Assembly: GCA_028284955.1 (NCBI GenBank)
Contig: JANQQS010000092.1
Location: forward strand, 1 to 42,808
Direction of reading: 5' to 3'
Source of the DNA: Myxococcota bacterium
GTDB taxonomy: Bacteria > Myxococcota_A > Polyangia > Polyangiales > Houyiibacteriaceae
DNA: 42,808 nucleotides
Shown here: in pieces, positions 8,097 to 16,660 of the stretch
How the letters are laid out: the number at the start of each line of letters is the position of its first letter
Position numbering within the stretch: position 1 is the stretch's first letter
Made by a program: the position numbers and the translations under genes
Notes under the pieces: model-generated
Databases searched by the model: none
The model's input: the letters and a program-made list of their open reading frames with translations, nothing else
What the model was told of the DNA's origin: nothing

Positions 8097-11000
8097 TCAC
8101 TCCGAGAACAGATCGGAAACGTCTGCCTTGGTGAGCCCTTTCAAAGGGCTTCCTTCCGTGGCCAGTACGTTCGAAACCAACGCACGCTTTTTGGACGACA
8201 GCTGAAGAATCTTTTCTTCGACTGTGCCTCGAGCGATCAGCCGATACACGGTAACGACTTTCGTCTGCCCAATTCGATGCGCGCGATCGGTCGCTTGATC
8301 TTCCACCGCCGGGTTCCACCAAGGGTCGAAATGAATGACCGTGTCTGCTCCGGTTAGGTTCAACCCTGTGCCCCCTGCCTTGAGCGAGATCAAGAACACT
8401 GGCACGGCGCCATCTTGGTTGAACGCATCCACCTTCGATTGACGATCCTTGGTGGCGCCATCTAGATATTCGTAGCGAACGCCGTCTTCATCCAGCGCCT
8501 CACGAATCAATGTGAGCATGCTCACGAACTGGCTGAACACCAACACGCGATGTTTGCCCGCCACCGCTTCGGCGACAATTTCGCGAAGCGCGCCGAGTTT
8601 CCCGCTCTCTTCCGGCCCAAACTCTTGCTGCTCCAGTTTCATCAAACGTGGATCGCAGGCTACCTGCCGCAAACGAGTAAGCGCGGCCAAAATTTGAATC
8701 TGCGCTTTGGCCACGCCTTGTTTTTCGACCTCGCTCATCACGCTCTTGCGCGTTTCCGCCAGAATTTGCTTGTAGAGAGCGGTTTGTGTTTCGGCCAGCG
8801 GGACGATCATTTCCTGCTCGATCTTCTCCGGCAGATCTCTCGCAACTTCGGATTTCAACCGCCGGAGAACGAAGGGATGAATTGTCGTGCGCAAACGTCT
8901 CTGCGCCTGTTCGTCACCTCGGTCGATAGGCCTCGCGATCTTTTCCTCGAATGACTTCAGGTCACCCAGCAGTCCGGGGGACACAAAATCAAAAATGCTC
9001 CAGATTTCGCTCAAGCGATTTTCGATAGGCGTTCCTGTAAGCGCTAGCCTTCGCTCGCTGCGAAGCTTTTTGGCGGCCCGCGCGGTATGACTCATCGGGT
9101 TTTTGATGTGCTGGGCCTCATCCAAGATCACGTAACGAAGATCCAACGACTGAAGCAGCTCTTCATCGCGTCGCAAGAGCGCGTAGCTCGTGATCATGAC
9201 GTCGGCTTTGTCGAGCTGATCTTTGAGATCGTGCCGCCCAGGCCCCTGCCACACCACCGTTTTCATGCCGGGACCGAACTTGGCGATTTCTCGTTCCCAG
9301 TTCGGCACCACCGATGTCGGAGCGACTACAAGATTCAATTTCCGTTTGTCCCGCGCCTTCGCCCAAAGCAGCAACGCGATGGTTTGAATCGTTTTTCCGA
9401 GACCCATATCGTCGGCGAGAATGCCGCCGCTGTCGATCTCATGAAGAAACACAAGCCACGAATATCCCTGCTTCTGATACGGTCGCAGCGTCGCCTTGAG
9501 CGTGCGCGGCTTGGCCACGCTAGGCACTTCGGTAACGTCGGCAAGCTTCTCGAATAGCGACCGTGCCGATGTGCTCACGCGCGCGTTGGCCACCAACTTG
9601 AGCAGGTCTTGCACGCGACCCGCTTGGGAGAGCGGGAGTTTCTTCTCCTGGCCGCTGGTCGCGTAAATCTCCGCCATCCGCACCAGAACCTCGGAAACAC
9701 TTTCCGGATCCACTGGCGCATAGGTCCCATCTCCGAGCTTAACCAGCCGGCGACCGTGTTCGAGGCATGCGCGCAATTCGTCAGCGTCCACCACGACATC
9801 CCCCGACGTGAACGTCATGTCGAGGCTCAACCAATCCACGCCGCTCGAAACGCGCATTTGAGGAGTGACCGATTCGTCCCGAATTGTCACGTCGACTAGA
9901 TCGTCCGGAATAAACCGATCCCAAACTTCGGGAAGCGACCCAATGCCCTCCGTCCAAAACGAAATCGCGGTGTCGCCCGAGGCCACCAGCGTATCGCCAC
10001 TCTCGTCGACCTCGAACCCCAGGCTGAGCAGCTGTTGGGTAGCTGCCATTTCTTCACCTACCGCGCGACGCACCACGCGGGGACGGCCGCCCCGGCGCCC
10101 CGGCGGCAAAAAAGCCAGCGGCGCAGGCATTCCGCTCGGCGGAACGTCGAACTCCTGATTCTCGTACTGGACTTTGACCCGCACGCGAGCATCGATCAGG
10201 TCGCCACCGGCTCGAAGCTGAAACTGCGGCTGAGTGTCGACCACATCCGCCACCGAACTCAAATCCGGCAAGTCTGCGCCCAGCGAGTTCGCGACGCGCG
10301 GAATGAACTCGGTGAGCAAATAGGGAAGATCTTCCATCGTATGAACCAGCGCGGGCGAGCGATACAAGCGCTGGAGCCAGGCTGGCGTCACGGTTTCGAC
10401 CACGGGACGCGCTACCCCTTCGGTCGCATCGATATGCCACCCCGGCGTTCCTTCGAACCAGGCGCCGCTCGATAACGGAAAGCGTCGCCCGTTGCTCTCC
10501 AACACGAACGCCACGCGAATGCGGAGGGAGCCGCCGCCGGCGCGGTCGAGCTCGATCCGCGGTCGCAACGGTTCGTCGGTGAATCGCAACTCCATGGACG
10601 CCGGTTCGAGAAGAACGCGCTGGTCTCGCAGCGCGGTGAGCACTTCCGCGGCGTCTTCTCCGCGGAGTTCAGAGGTCGCGGGCTGACCGCGCGTCGCAAA
10701 CCGGGCGAGCGTACGAACCAAGCTTCGGTCGCGGTTCGACACCATATTGAACGTCGAAAGCGCATCACCCATCGGAACCGCGCTTCGCGACCCCGCGAGC
10801 ACGGGCGTGATGGTGATCGATGCCGCGCGCACGACCAAGCGGTATTCGAAATCGTACGATCTCGAGGCCGACCCGCGGGGTAGCCACGCATCAAGAACGC
10901 CGCGAGATTGTTCTGCTGAGTCTGATCCCAGCTCAGAGACAGAAAGCAACTCGAGCTTCTGCGGATCTCCGCTGGTGTTCCCCGACCGCCTCCGTCGACG

Positions 11001-12014
11001 CGCACGTCGACGTTTGCCGCCAACCGACACCGTGCCCGGCACGTGAACCGGTTCGGCCTTTGCCTTCTGAGCCTTCTTTTTGGGCGGGTTCGGTTGCTGG
11101 CCTTTGGGGCGCGGCGGACGGGAGCGGTCGCGGAGCGCAACCATGACGGCGGCTACGTGTTTGCAATGTCCTGTCGGACCCCGCCAGCCCGGGCACGTGC
11201 ACTTCGACACGAATTGACCCTCTTCGGACCACTCTACCCGTGTGCGATACGGCTCTTCCGCGGATCGAACTTTGATCTCACCGCTCGCGATTCTTCCTGT
11301 CGCGCTGAGGTTGTCCACTGCCTTGCGCCGCGCGTAGAGCCGCCCGCGCAAAAACGCATTGCCGCCCACAACTCGCTGAATCGCCCGGTCGGACATTGTG
11401 ATGAGCTGCTCGACGATCGGCGGCTTTGGGCCCGTCTGTTCGGCGGTTTTGCTCGGGTCACCTGGGCCGCCAGGCTCGGAGGTGCTGGCGCTCTCGGCCA
11501 ACGAGGTCGCCGCATCTTGATTCGAGCTCGGACGTTCTCCATCCGCGCCATCCGATGCGACCTGTGCAAACCCGGGCGCCGCGTTCGACGTCGAAGCAGA
11601 CTCCACCGAGACGTCCTCGTTCGAGGACTCACCAGCCGTCGTCTCCCTCGCGGGGGCGGAACCATTGGAACCGACGCTCTTCGGTCTCGGCCGAGAGGAG
11701 CGTCCATTTGACCCTGTCTTTGAAGCCACCGTCTTTGAAGCTACTGTCTTCGAAGACGCGGTCTTCGAAACCGCTGTCTTTGAGGCAGCCGGCGATCGAC
11801 GGCCTGAAGCAGTCGAGGAGCGGCGTCTGGTGCGCGCACCCGTCTCTCTCGCAGGTCTAGATTCGCTCGAGTCTCGCGGCTCGCTGGAAACCGAGGTGTC
11901 GTTCGAACTTTTCGACGCTTTTGACGAGCGTCTGGTTTTCGAACCCCCAACTTTGCGATCGGTATTGTCTGTGTCCGACGAGACTGGAGTCTCCGTCAGC
12001 GCGCCATCGGCCAT
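8097..12014 (-). CDS. SNF2-family DNA-dependent ATPase with SWIM zinc finger
   Basis: A 1305-residue Snf2/RapA-like helicase. Residues 1-195 are a low-complexity Ser/Thr/Lys/Arg tail containing a pentapeptide repeat. A SWIM zinc finger (CTCPGWRGPTGHCKH) lies near residues 270-290, and a long middle region is typical of bacterial SWIM-SNF2 proteins. The motor has LADDMGLGKTIQ (Walker A, near 870), ILDEAQHIKNP (motif II, near 965), LTGTPIENRLSEIW and, in the C-terminal lobe, LISLKAGGTGLNL and QATDRAHRIGQ. It probably translocates on duplex DNA to remodel bound proteins. The ATG at 12014 has AGGGA upstream. It converges on the kinase gene with a 21-bp gap. Confidence 0.93.
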   Translation of the reverse strand: MADGALTETPVSSDTDNTDRKVGGSKTRRSSKASKSSNDTSVSSEPRDSSESRPARETGARTRRRSSTASGRRSPAASKTAVSKTASSKTVASKTVASKTGSNGRSSRPRPKSVGSNGSAPARETTAGESSNEDVSVESASTSNAAPGFAQVASDGADGERPSSNQDAATSLAESASTSEPGGPGDPSKTAEQTGPKPPIVEQLITMSDRAIQRVVGGNAFLRGRLYARRKAVDNLSATGRIASGEIKVRSAEEPYRTRVEWSEEGQFVSKCTCPGWRGPTGHCKHVAAVMVALRDRSRPPRPKGQQPNPPKKKAQKAKAEPVHVPGTVSVGGKRRRARRRRRSGNTSGDPQKLELLSVSELGSDSAEQSRGVLDAWLPRGSASRSYDFEYRLVVRAASITITPVLAGSRSAVPMGDALSTFNMVSNRDRSLVRTLARFATRGQPATSELRGEDAAEVLTALRDQRVLLEPASMELRFTDEPLRPRIELDRAGGGSLRIRVAFVLESNGRRFPLSSGAWFEGTPGWHIDATEGVARPVVETVTPAWLQRLYRSPALVHTMEDLPYLLTEFIPRVANSLGADLPDLSSVADVVDTQPQFQLRAGGDLIDARVRVKVQYENQEFDVPPSGMPAPLAFLPPGRRGGRPRVVRRAVGEEMAATQQLLSLGFEVDESGDTLVASGDTAISFWTEGIGSLPEVWDRFIPDDLVDVTIRDESVTPQMRVSSGVDWLSLDMTFTSGDVVVDADELRACLEHGRRLVKLGDGTYAPVDPESVSEVLVRMAEIYATSGQEKKLPLSQAGRVQDLLKLVANARVSTSARSLFEKLADVTEVPSVAKPRTLKATLRPYQKQGYSWLVFLHEIDSGGILADDMGLGKTIQTIALLLWAKARDKRKLNLVVAPTSVVPNWEREIAKFGPGMKTVVWQGPGRHDLKDQLDKADVMITSYALLRRDEELLQSLDLRYVILDEAQHIKNPMSHTARAAKKLRSERRLALTGTPIENRLSEIWSIFDFVSPGLLGDLKSFEEKIARPIDRGDEQAQRRLRTTIHPFVLRRLKSEVARDLPEKIEQEMIVPLAETQTALYKQILAETRKSVMSEVEKQGVAKAQIQILAALTRLRQVACDPRLMKLEQQEFGPEESGKLGALREIVAEAVAGKHRVLVFSQFVSMLTLIREALDEDGVRYEYLDGATKDRQSKVDAFNQDGAVPVFLISLKAGGTGLNLTGADTVIHFDPWWNPAVEDQATDRAHRIGQTKVVTVYRLIARGTVEEKILQLSSKKRALVSNVLATEGSPLKGLTKADVSDLFSE
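11716..11790 (-). repeat. In-frame 15-bp tandem repeat in the helicase N-terminal tail
   Basis: Five consecutive 15-bp units (11716-11730, 11731-11745, 11746-11760, 11761-11775, 11776-11790). On the minus strand they encode five copies of a pentapeptide ending in SKT (AASKT, AVSKT, ASSKT, VASKT, VASKT). The peptide is basic and Ser/Thr-rich, like the eukaryotic-histone-like tails of some bacterial DNA-binding proteins. Unit drift is mostly silent or conservative. Confidence 0.9.
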
Positions 12015-12396
12015 GTGGTCCCTGCGCCCTTCCCTCGGTGTCCGCGTGGGTCCAACTCCGATGATGGATTGCCCGCGCCAGGACTTGATCGGGATTTCGT
12101 AACTACGTTTAGAACAAGACTTTGCACCGCCCGGGGTTCTGGGTCGTCAGTCTTCGACGAGCGGTCCGAGTATCGATTAATCCGACGCTTCCTACGAAGA
12201 AACCCCACCGGTGCGCCGGACGTTCTTTACCGATATTGCACGAAGCAGCGAAATCTGCAACCGACGATGAGTACTTGGAGCGACCCACGTCAGGTCGCCT
12301 GGCCGAACCAAAGCCCTCAAAACGCCACGATTTTATTAGATAAAACCGAAAGATGTCATCTGCGAAACATCGAATCAATTTCCGCACCAACGGCGT
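12015..12396. other. Intergenic region, no gene seen
   Basis: This 382-bp stretch lies upstream of the SNF2 helicase and downstream of the fused rRNA-modification gene. No open frame with coding character or RNA gene was recognised. An AT-rich inverted repeat, TTTTA-TTAGA-TAAAA, lies at 12331-12345. The helicase promoter should be in this region but no clear element was identified. Confidence 0.5.
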
Positions 12397-14106
12397 TCAG
12401 CGCGATCGAACTGGCTCCGTGACGCGGCCACCGTCGAGCCCGAGGGTCAACACTTTCAGATGTTGCCCTTCAGGGGCATGAGGAAAATCTCGGGGCAGAG
12501 GGAGGTCTTTCATCACGGCAATGGACCGTCGCGCGGCGCGCGACGCCTCGTGGACGTAGCGGCGGAACTGGCGCGGCCGCATACGTTCGTCATTCGAGCT
12601 CAGCACCAGGCGTCCCTCTTCCCCGGTGACCCGCATGCACAGCTCGGCAAGCTTCACCCAGCCCGACCTCGAGTTCCACCGCGTCGTCTTCGTCTTCGAA
12701 TACGTGGGAGGGTCGGCGATCACGAGATCGAACCGTTCATGGTTGCGAACGTATCTTTTGAGAATGACGAAGGCATCCTCGCGGATGAACCGATGGGTTC
12801 CCTCAGAGATTCCTGCGACCGCGAAGTTCTCCCGAGCCCACCGCAACGCGGAAGTCGATGAATCGACGGTGGTCACCTCGGTCGCCTGGCCAAGCGCCGC
12901 GACCACCGAGAATGCCCCTGTGTATCCGAACAGATTCAACACCCGGCAGCCCGCGGCATGCTCACGCACAAATCTTCGAGTGTTGCGTTGGTCCAAAAAG
13001 AGGCCCGTGCTGCGACCCTTGGTCAGGTCGACCAAAAACGAAACTCCGTTCTCTCGAATGATATGCCTGCTCGGGGCGGGAACTCCGACGATCGGGCCTT
13101 CCGGATCCGTTTGAGGAGCCACCGCCCCGTTGGTTCGCCGAAGGTGCTTTTTTACGTACACACCAGCGTAGCCGGCCGCGCGGATGACGTTCGCGACCTC
13201 CCGAATGTCGATCGTTTCGTTTCGCGTATGAATGGCCGCGTAGTCTCCATAGGCATCGATGAACAAGCCTGGAACCCCATCGGCCGCGCCATGCACCAGC
13301 CGAAACGCAGTGAGCGTGGTGGGTTCCTGCGCCAGGCCAAACCGCGATTCTAACGCTGCGGCAATCGCTTCCCGCAGGCTGGGATCCCGACCGTCGATCC
13401 AGGACCGAACCAAACCCGGAGTCTTCGCTCGAAACGTCAGCTTAGTATTCCGCGCCGGATGCGTGAGCTCGAGCCGCCGGGCGTGCAGCATGAGCCGCGG
13501 AGCCGGTCGTCCACCGTACGCGGCGTCTCCATCTACCGGCGAACCAACCGAGGCCAACTGCGCGCGAATCTGGTGCGTGCGCCCGGTTTGAATGTGCACC
13601 GAAAGCACCGTCCGACTACCCGTGCGTTGCTCGACACGAACATGGCTCACGGCTTCTTTAGCGCCTCGAAACGGCGCCGACGCAACGCGAACACGCTCGC
13701 CCCGGAGCGGGCCCAAGAAGTGCCGCAGCGTGCGCTCAGGCTCCTCAAAACGGGAAACCACGGCGAGGTAGTGTTTGCCTACTTCGCGAGCTTCGAACTG
13801 ACGGGCAAGCGGTCCGTTCGCGCGTCGAGAGCGCGTGTACACCAAAAGGCCTGAGGTGTGTTTGTCGAGCCGTTGGTGGACCCCGATGTAGTCAGCCTCG
13901 CCACACGCGCGGTAATGCGCGCGCAGACGATACGCGAGATCGTCAGGATTGGCTTCGTCGGCCGATTGGCAGGGAACGCCCACCGGTTTGTCGACGACCA
14001 CCACGGCATCGTCTTCGTGAACGATCCACTCCGGCGGTACGAAGGGCCACCGTTGAATCCGCGTATCCGAGTTATCTCTGAGCGTTGTGGGATCGGGCGC
14101 GGTCAA
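12397..14106 (-). CDS. Fused RluA-type pseudouridine synthase and RlmI-type rRNA methyltransferase
   Basis: About 569 residues with two complete rRNA-modification domains. Residues about 25-225 are an RluA-family pseudouridine synthase: VVDKPVGVPCQS, then IGVHQRLDKHTSGLL with the catalytic Asp in HQRLD, then HIQTGRTHQIRAQL. Residues about 240-565 are a class I SAM-dependent methyltransferase of the RlmI/YccW type: GLFIDAYGDY, KGRSTGLFLDQR, SAM loop NLFGYTGAFS and DPPTYSK. The frame is open to a TTG at 14169, deep in the upstream gene. The TTG at 14106 overlaps the upstream TGA (TTGA) and is favoured by coupling. Probable targets are 23S rRNA U and C residues, but which ones is unknown. Confidence 0.88.
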   Translation of the reverse strand: MTAPDPTTLRDNSDTRIQRWPFVPPEWIVHEDDAVVVVDKPVGVPCQSADEANPDDLAYRLRAHYRACGEADYIGVHQRLDKHTSGLLVYTRSRRANGPLARQFEAREVGKHYLAVVSRFEEPERTLRHFLGPLRGERVRVASAPFRGAKEAVSHVRVEQRTGSRTVLSVHIQTGRTHQIRAQLASVGSPVDGDAAYGGRPAPRLMLHARRLELTHPARNTKLTFRAKTPGLVRSWIDGRDPSLREAIAAALESRFGLAQEPTTLTAFRLVHGAADGVPGLFIDAYGDYAAIHTRNETIDIREVANVIRAAGYAGVYVKKHLRRTNGAVAPQTDPEGPIVGVPAPSRHIIRENGVSFLVDLTKGRSTGLFLDQRNTRRFVREHAAGCRVLNLFGYTGAFSVVAALGQATEVTTVDSSTSALRWARENFAVAGISEGTHRFIREDAFVILKRYVRNHERFDLVIADPPTYSKTKTTRWNSRSGWVKLAELCMRVTGEEGRLVLSSNDERMRPRQFRRYVHEASRAARRSIAVMKDLPLPRDFPHAPEGQHLKVLTLGLDGGRVTEPVRSR

Positions 14107-16595
14107 ATCGACCGCTCTCGAAGCGCCGCCGGAAGCAGCTGCGACGGAGTACCCGTCGTCATCACCCAAAGCTGGTGTGCCGCGCGGGTGGCCGCGATGT
14201 GCAGCAAGTGACGAGACTCATCGTCGATGGGGAACGAGGGACTCGTGCACTCCACAATCACGACGTAATCGAACTCAAGCCCTTTGACCTGTCGGACATC
14301 CGTGACGTCCACGCCCGGGCGGAAGGGAAAGTCCTGATCTGCGATCCGACGCAGGTTCGGCACCTCACCATGCTGGAGGCCCTTGTAGAATAAGTCGGCT
14401 TGTTCCGGATAGCGCGCAATCACCGCCACCGATGCCCGCGGCTCGGAGCGCACGAGTTCGCGCAGCGCCTCGCTCAAAAAGCCCACCGCTTCTCCCGTGT
14501 TGCCAAAGCGGAAGAGTTCAATCGGCGCGCCATGTCGCGTCGCCTGCGCTCGAACTTCGTTTTGCAGCGGACCAAGCACCTCGGTCGCGAACTCGAGAAT
14601 CTCGTGGGTCGAGCGGTAGCTGAGCCGCAAGGGTTCGACTTCAACGTGGTCGAGCTTCAGCTCCTGAAGCACGCTTCGCCAATCGCGGAAACTATTGTCG
14701 AGCTGAAGTTTCTGCGCCACGTCTCCCGCGAGGGTCACGCTCTGCCCGCGGCTCACCGTGTCGAGGACCACCGCCAGCTCAATCGGCGCCAAATCCTGCG
14801 CTTCATCCACAAATAAGTGCTCGTAGCGAAGCGCTTCTTTCTTGCGCATCAACGGTCCGCGCAGCCGCTGCCACAGACGCAACAAGATCGCATCGTCTTC
14901 GCGGTCGAGCGTCGGCACTTCTACTTCATCCTGTTCGTCGATTCCTCTCATCCCGGTGGGCGCGGAATCACCAGAGCGCTTGAGCTCCTCTTGCTCCTCA
15001 GCCCAGACCTGGGCCAAAGGGCAGCGCCGGGAACACCAGCTCAGTGCCCACTCCAGTTCGCGTTCAGAGAAATCGTTCGCACCAGTTCGCGAAAGCGCGT
15101 CCGCGACGCGCCCACGATCGGTCAGCAATTCGGCCCAGGCGCCGATGACATCGCTCGTTTTTTGTTCGCCGTTCAACACTGCGCGTTCGATGGCGTGACG
15201 GGTCTCGAGCGGAAGACGCTTTCCGCCGTCGTCATCGCTCAGCCATCGGCGAAGGCGACGCAGGCGCGAGCCCGGAGCGCGACCTTCCGATGTTCTCCAT
15301 TCCCGAAGCGCGTGCCCTCCTCCCGAGGAGGTTTTCGCGGTGTCGACGATGACCGTTTCGACCTCTTGGCTCACCGAGTCGGCGAACTGATCGATCAACC
15401 GCAAGATCGCAGGATGCTTTTTGAGCCGGACGACCACCGAAGGAGTAGTGTCGGCGTATTGCGAGGGAAGAAACCGAAGGTGCCGACTCCGCAGCCGTTC
15501 GGCCCAATCTTCGTACGTCGCAATACTGACCCCAGGAACCCCCAGCGCGGGAAGAACCCGCGTGATGTATCGACTGAGCGCGTGGTTGAACACCACGATC
15601 AGCATCCGATCGGCGCGGAACCGTTGGGGGTCTTGGAACGCGAGATACGCCAGCCGATGCAATCCGATGGTCGTTTTCCCGCTCCCGGCGCCGCCCTGGA
15701 TCACCACCAAGCCCGAGGTTGGCTTGCTGATCAGTTCAAACTGACGACGGTCGATGAGCGCCGTGATCTCGGACAGATGTTTATCTTCGATCTCGGCGCT
15801 TTCTCCGACCCCAAGCCGACCTCTCGAGCGACCGTGCCGTCTTGACCGACCGGAACCTCGCCGTTCAGAGCCTCCTCCGGGACGATGATGCGACTCCGGA
15901 CGCATCGCAGAGCCTTGACCCCCGCGAAGCTGCATCGCGGTGGACCCAAGACGCCGCCAGGTGCCGTCTTGACGACGCGAAAACGTCCCCTGAGGAGCCC
16001 CAATGCGTCGGAGCTCGGCTGCGGTAATCGAAAGGTTCCGGCGCACGAGCACGTCGCCCTCCACGACGCGGTCCCCGAATACCTCTTCGAAGTCGTCCCC
16101 TTCTTCGTACCGGTAGTAGATGCGGCTCACTGGCGCATCTCGCCAATCCACGATGCGAATTCCCGTCTTTGGGTCCAAAAACGTGCTTCGGCCGATCAGC
16201 ACCTCGCGCTTGCGATCGGTCTCCTCCAAAACAATGCGCCCGAAGTAGGGCGACTGCGGATCGACGACGCCTTGGGTCACTTTGGATCGTCGCGACGCCA
16301 CCTGCTGCAATCGCTCCATTTCTTCGACGAGGGGAGGCACGTCTTCGAGCCGAGCCTCTCGAATCTGGTCGCGTAGCGCGAGCAGCTCTGCGTCGTAGTC
16401 GATCTTTTTCGAAACGCTGGTCGGACGACGGGCGCTCAGGGTTCGCTTCACCCGCGTCAGCACACGCTCTTCTTCGCTGACGATTTGGTCCATTTCGCCA
16501 TCGGTGTGCGGCGGCGGGGCGCTCGAACCGGCGGCCATCGCTCGGGCTTCGTCCGAGGACCGTGTTGCCCCCCACGAATCAATCTCGGTAGGCAT
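14103..16595 (-). CDS. HelD/UvrD-like superfamily 1 ATPase
   Basis: An 830-residue UvrD/Rep-like motor. The N-terminal part is a probable coiled coil (residues about 30-110) followed by SPYFGRIVLEE and VDWRDAPVSRIYYRYEEG, typical of HelD, which frees stalled RNA polymerase. A Gly/Arg-rich insert (RRGSGRSRRHGRSRGR) precedes the motor. Motor motifs are VIQGGAGSGKTTIGLHRL (Walker A, near 300), FVDEAQDLAP (near 598), LAGDVAQKL, LSYRSTHEI and RQVKGLEFDYVVI. The motor is complete, so the protein is probably active. It is followed by the rRNA-modification fusion with a 4-bp overlap. RNA polymerase recycling versus DNA repair cannot be separated by sequence alone, but the HelD N-terminus favours the former. 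Confidence 0.87.
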   Translation of the reverse strand: MPTEIDSWGATRSSDEARAMAAGSSAPPPHTDGEMDQIVSEEERVLTRVKRTLSARRPTSVSKKIDYDAELLALRDQIREARLEDVPPLVEEMERLQQVASRRSKVTQGVVDPQSPYFGRIVLEETDRKREVLIGRSTFLDPKTGIRIVDWRDAPVSRIYYRYEEGDDFEEVFGDRVVEGDVLVRRNLSITAAELRRIGAPQGTFSRRQDGTWRRLGSTAMQLRGGQGSAMRPESHHRPGGGSERRGSGRSRRHGRSRGRLGVGESAEIEDKHLSEITALIDRRQFELISKPTSGLVVIQGGAGSGKTTIGLHRLAYLAFQDPQRFRADRMLIVVFNHALSRYITRVLPALGVPGVSIATYEDWAERLRSRHLRFLPSQYADTTPSVVVRLKKHPAILRLIDQFADSVSQEVETVIVDTAKTSSGGGHALREWRTSEGRAPGSRLRRLRRWLSDDDGGKRLPLETRHAIERAVLNGEQKTSDVIGAWAELLTDRGRVADALSRTGANDFSERELEWALSWCSRRCPLAQVWAEEQEELKRSGDSAPTGMRGIDEQDEVEVPTLDREDDAILLRLWQRLRGPLMRKKEALRYEHLFVDEAQDLAPIELAVVLDTVSRGQSVTLAGDVAQKLQLDNSFRDWRSVLQELKLDHVEVEPLRLSYRSTHEILEFATEVLGPLQNEVRAQATRHGAPIELFRFGNTGEAVGFLSEALRELVRSEPRASVAVIARYPEQADLFYKGLQHGEVPNLRRIADQDFPFRPGVDVTDVRQVKGLEFDYVVIVECTSPSFPIDDESRHLLHIAATRAAHQLWVMTTGTPSQLLPAALRERSI

Positions 16596-16660
16596 AAGGG
16601 TGGCGGGTTAGCACGCCAGATGGCGCACAGCCAACCGAGGACGGACCAGCCCGCAAGCGA

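Noticed and set aside
14817-15845. 342-residue open frame on the plus strand
   Set aside because: It is antisense to the HelD-like gene, whose motor motifs are complete.
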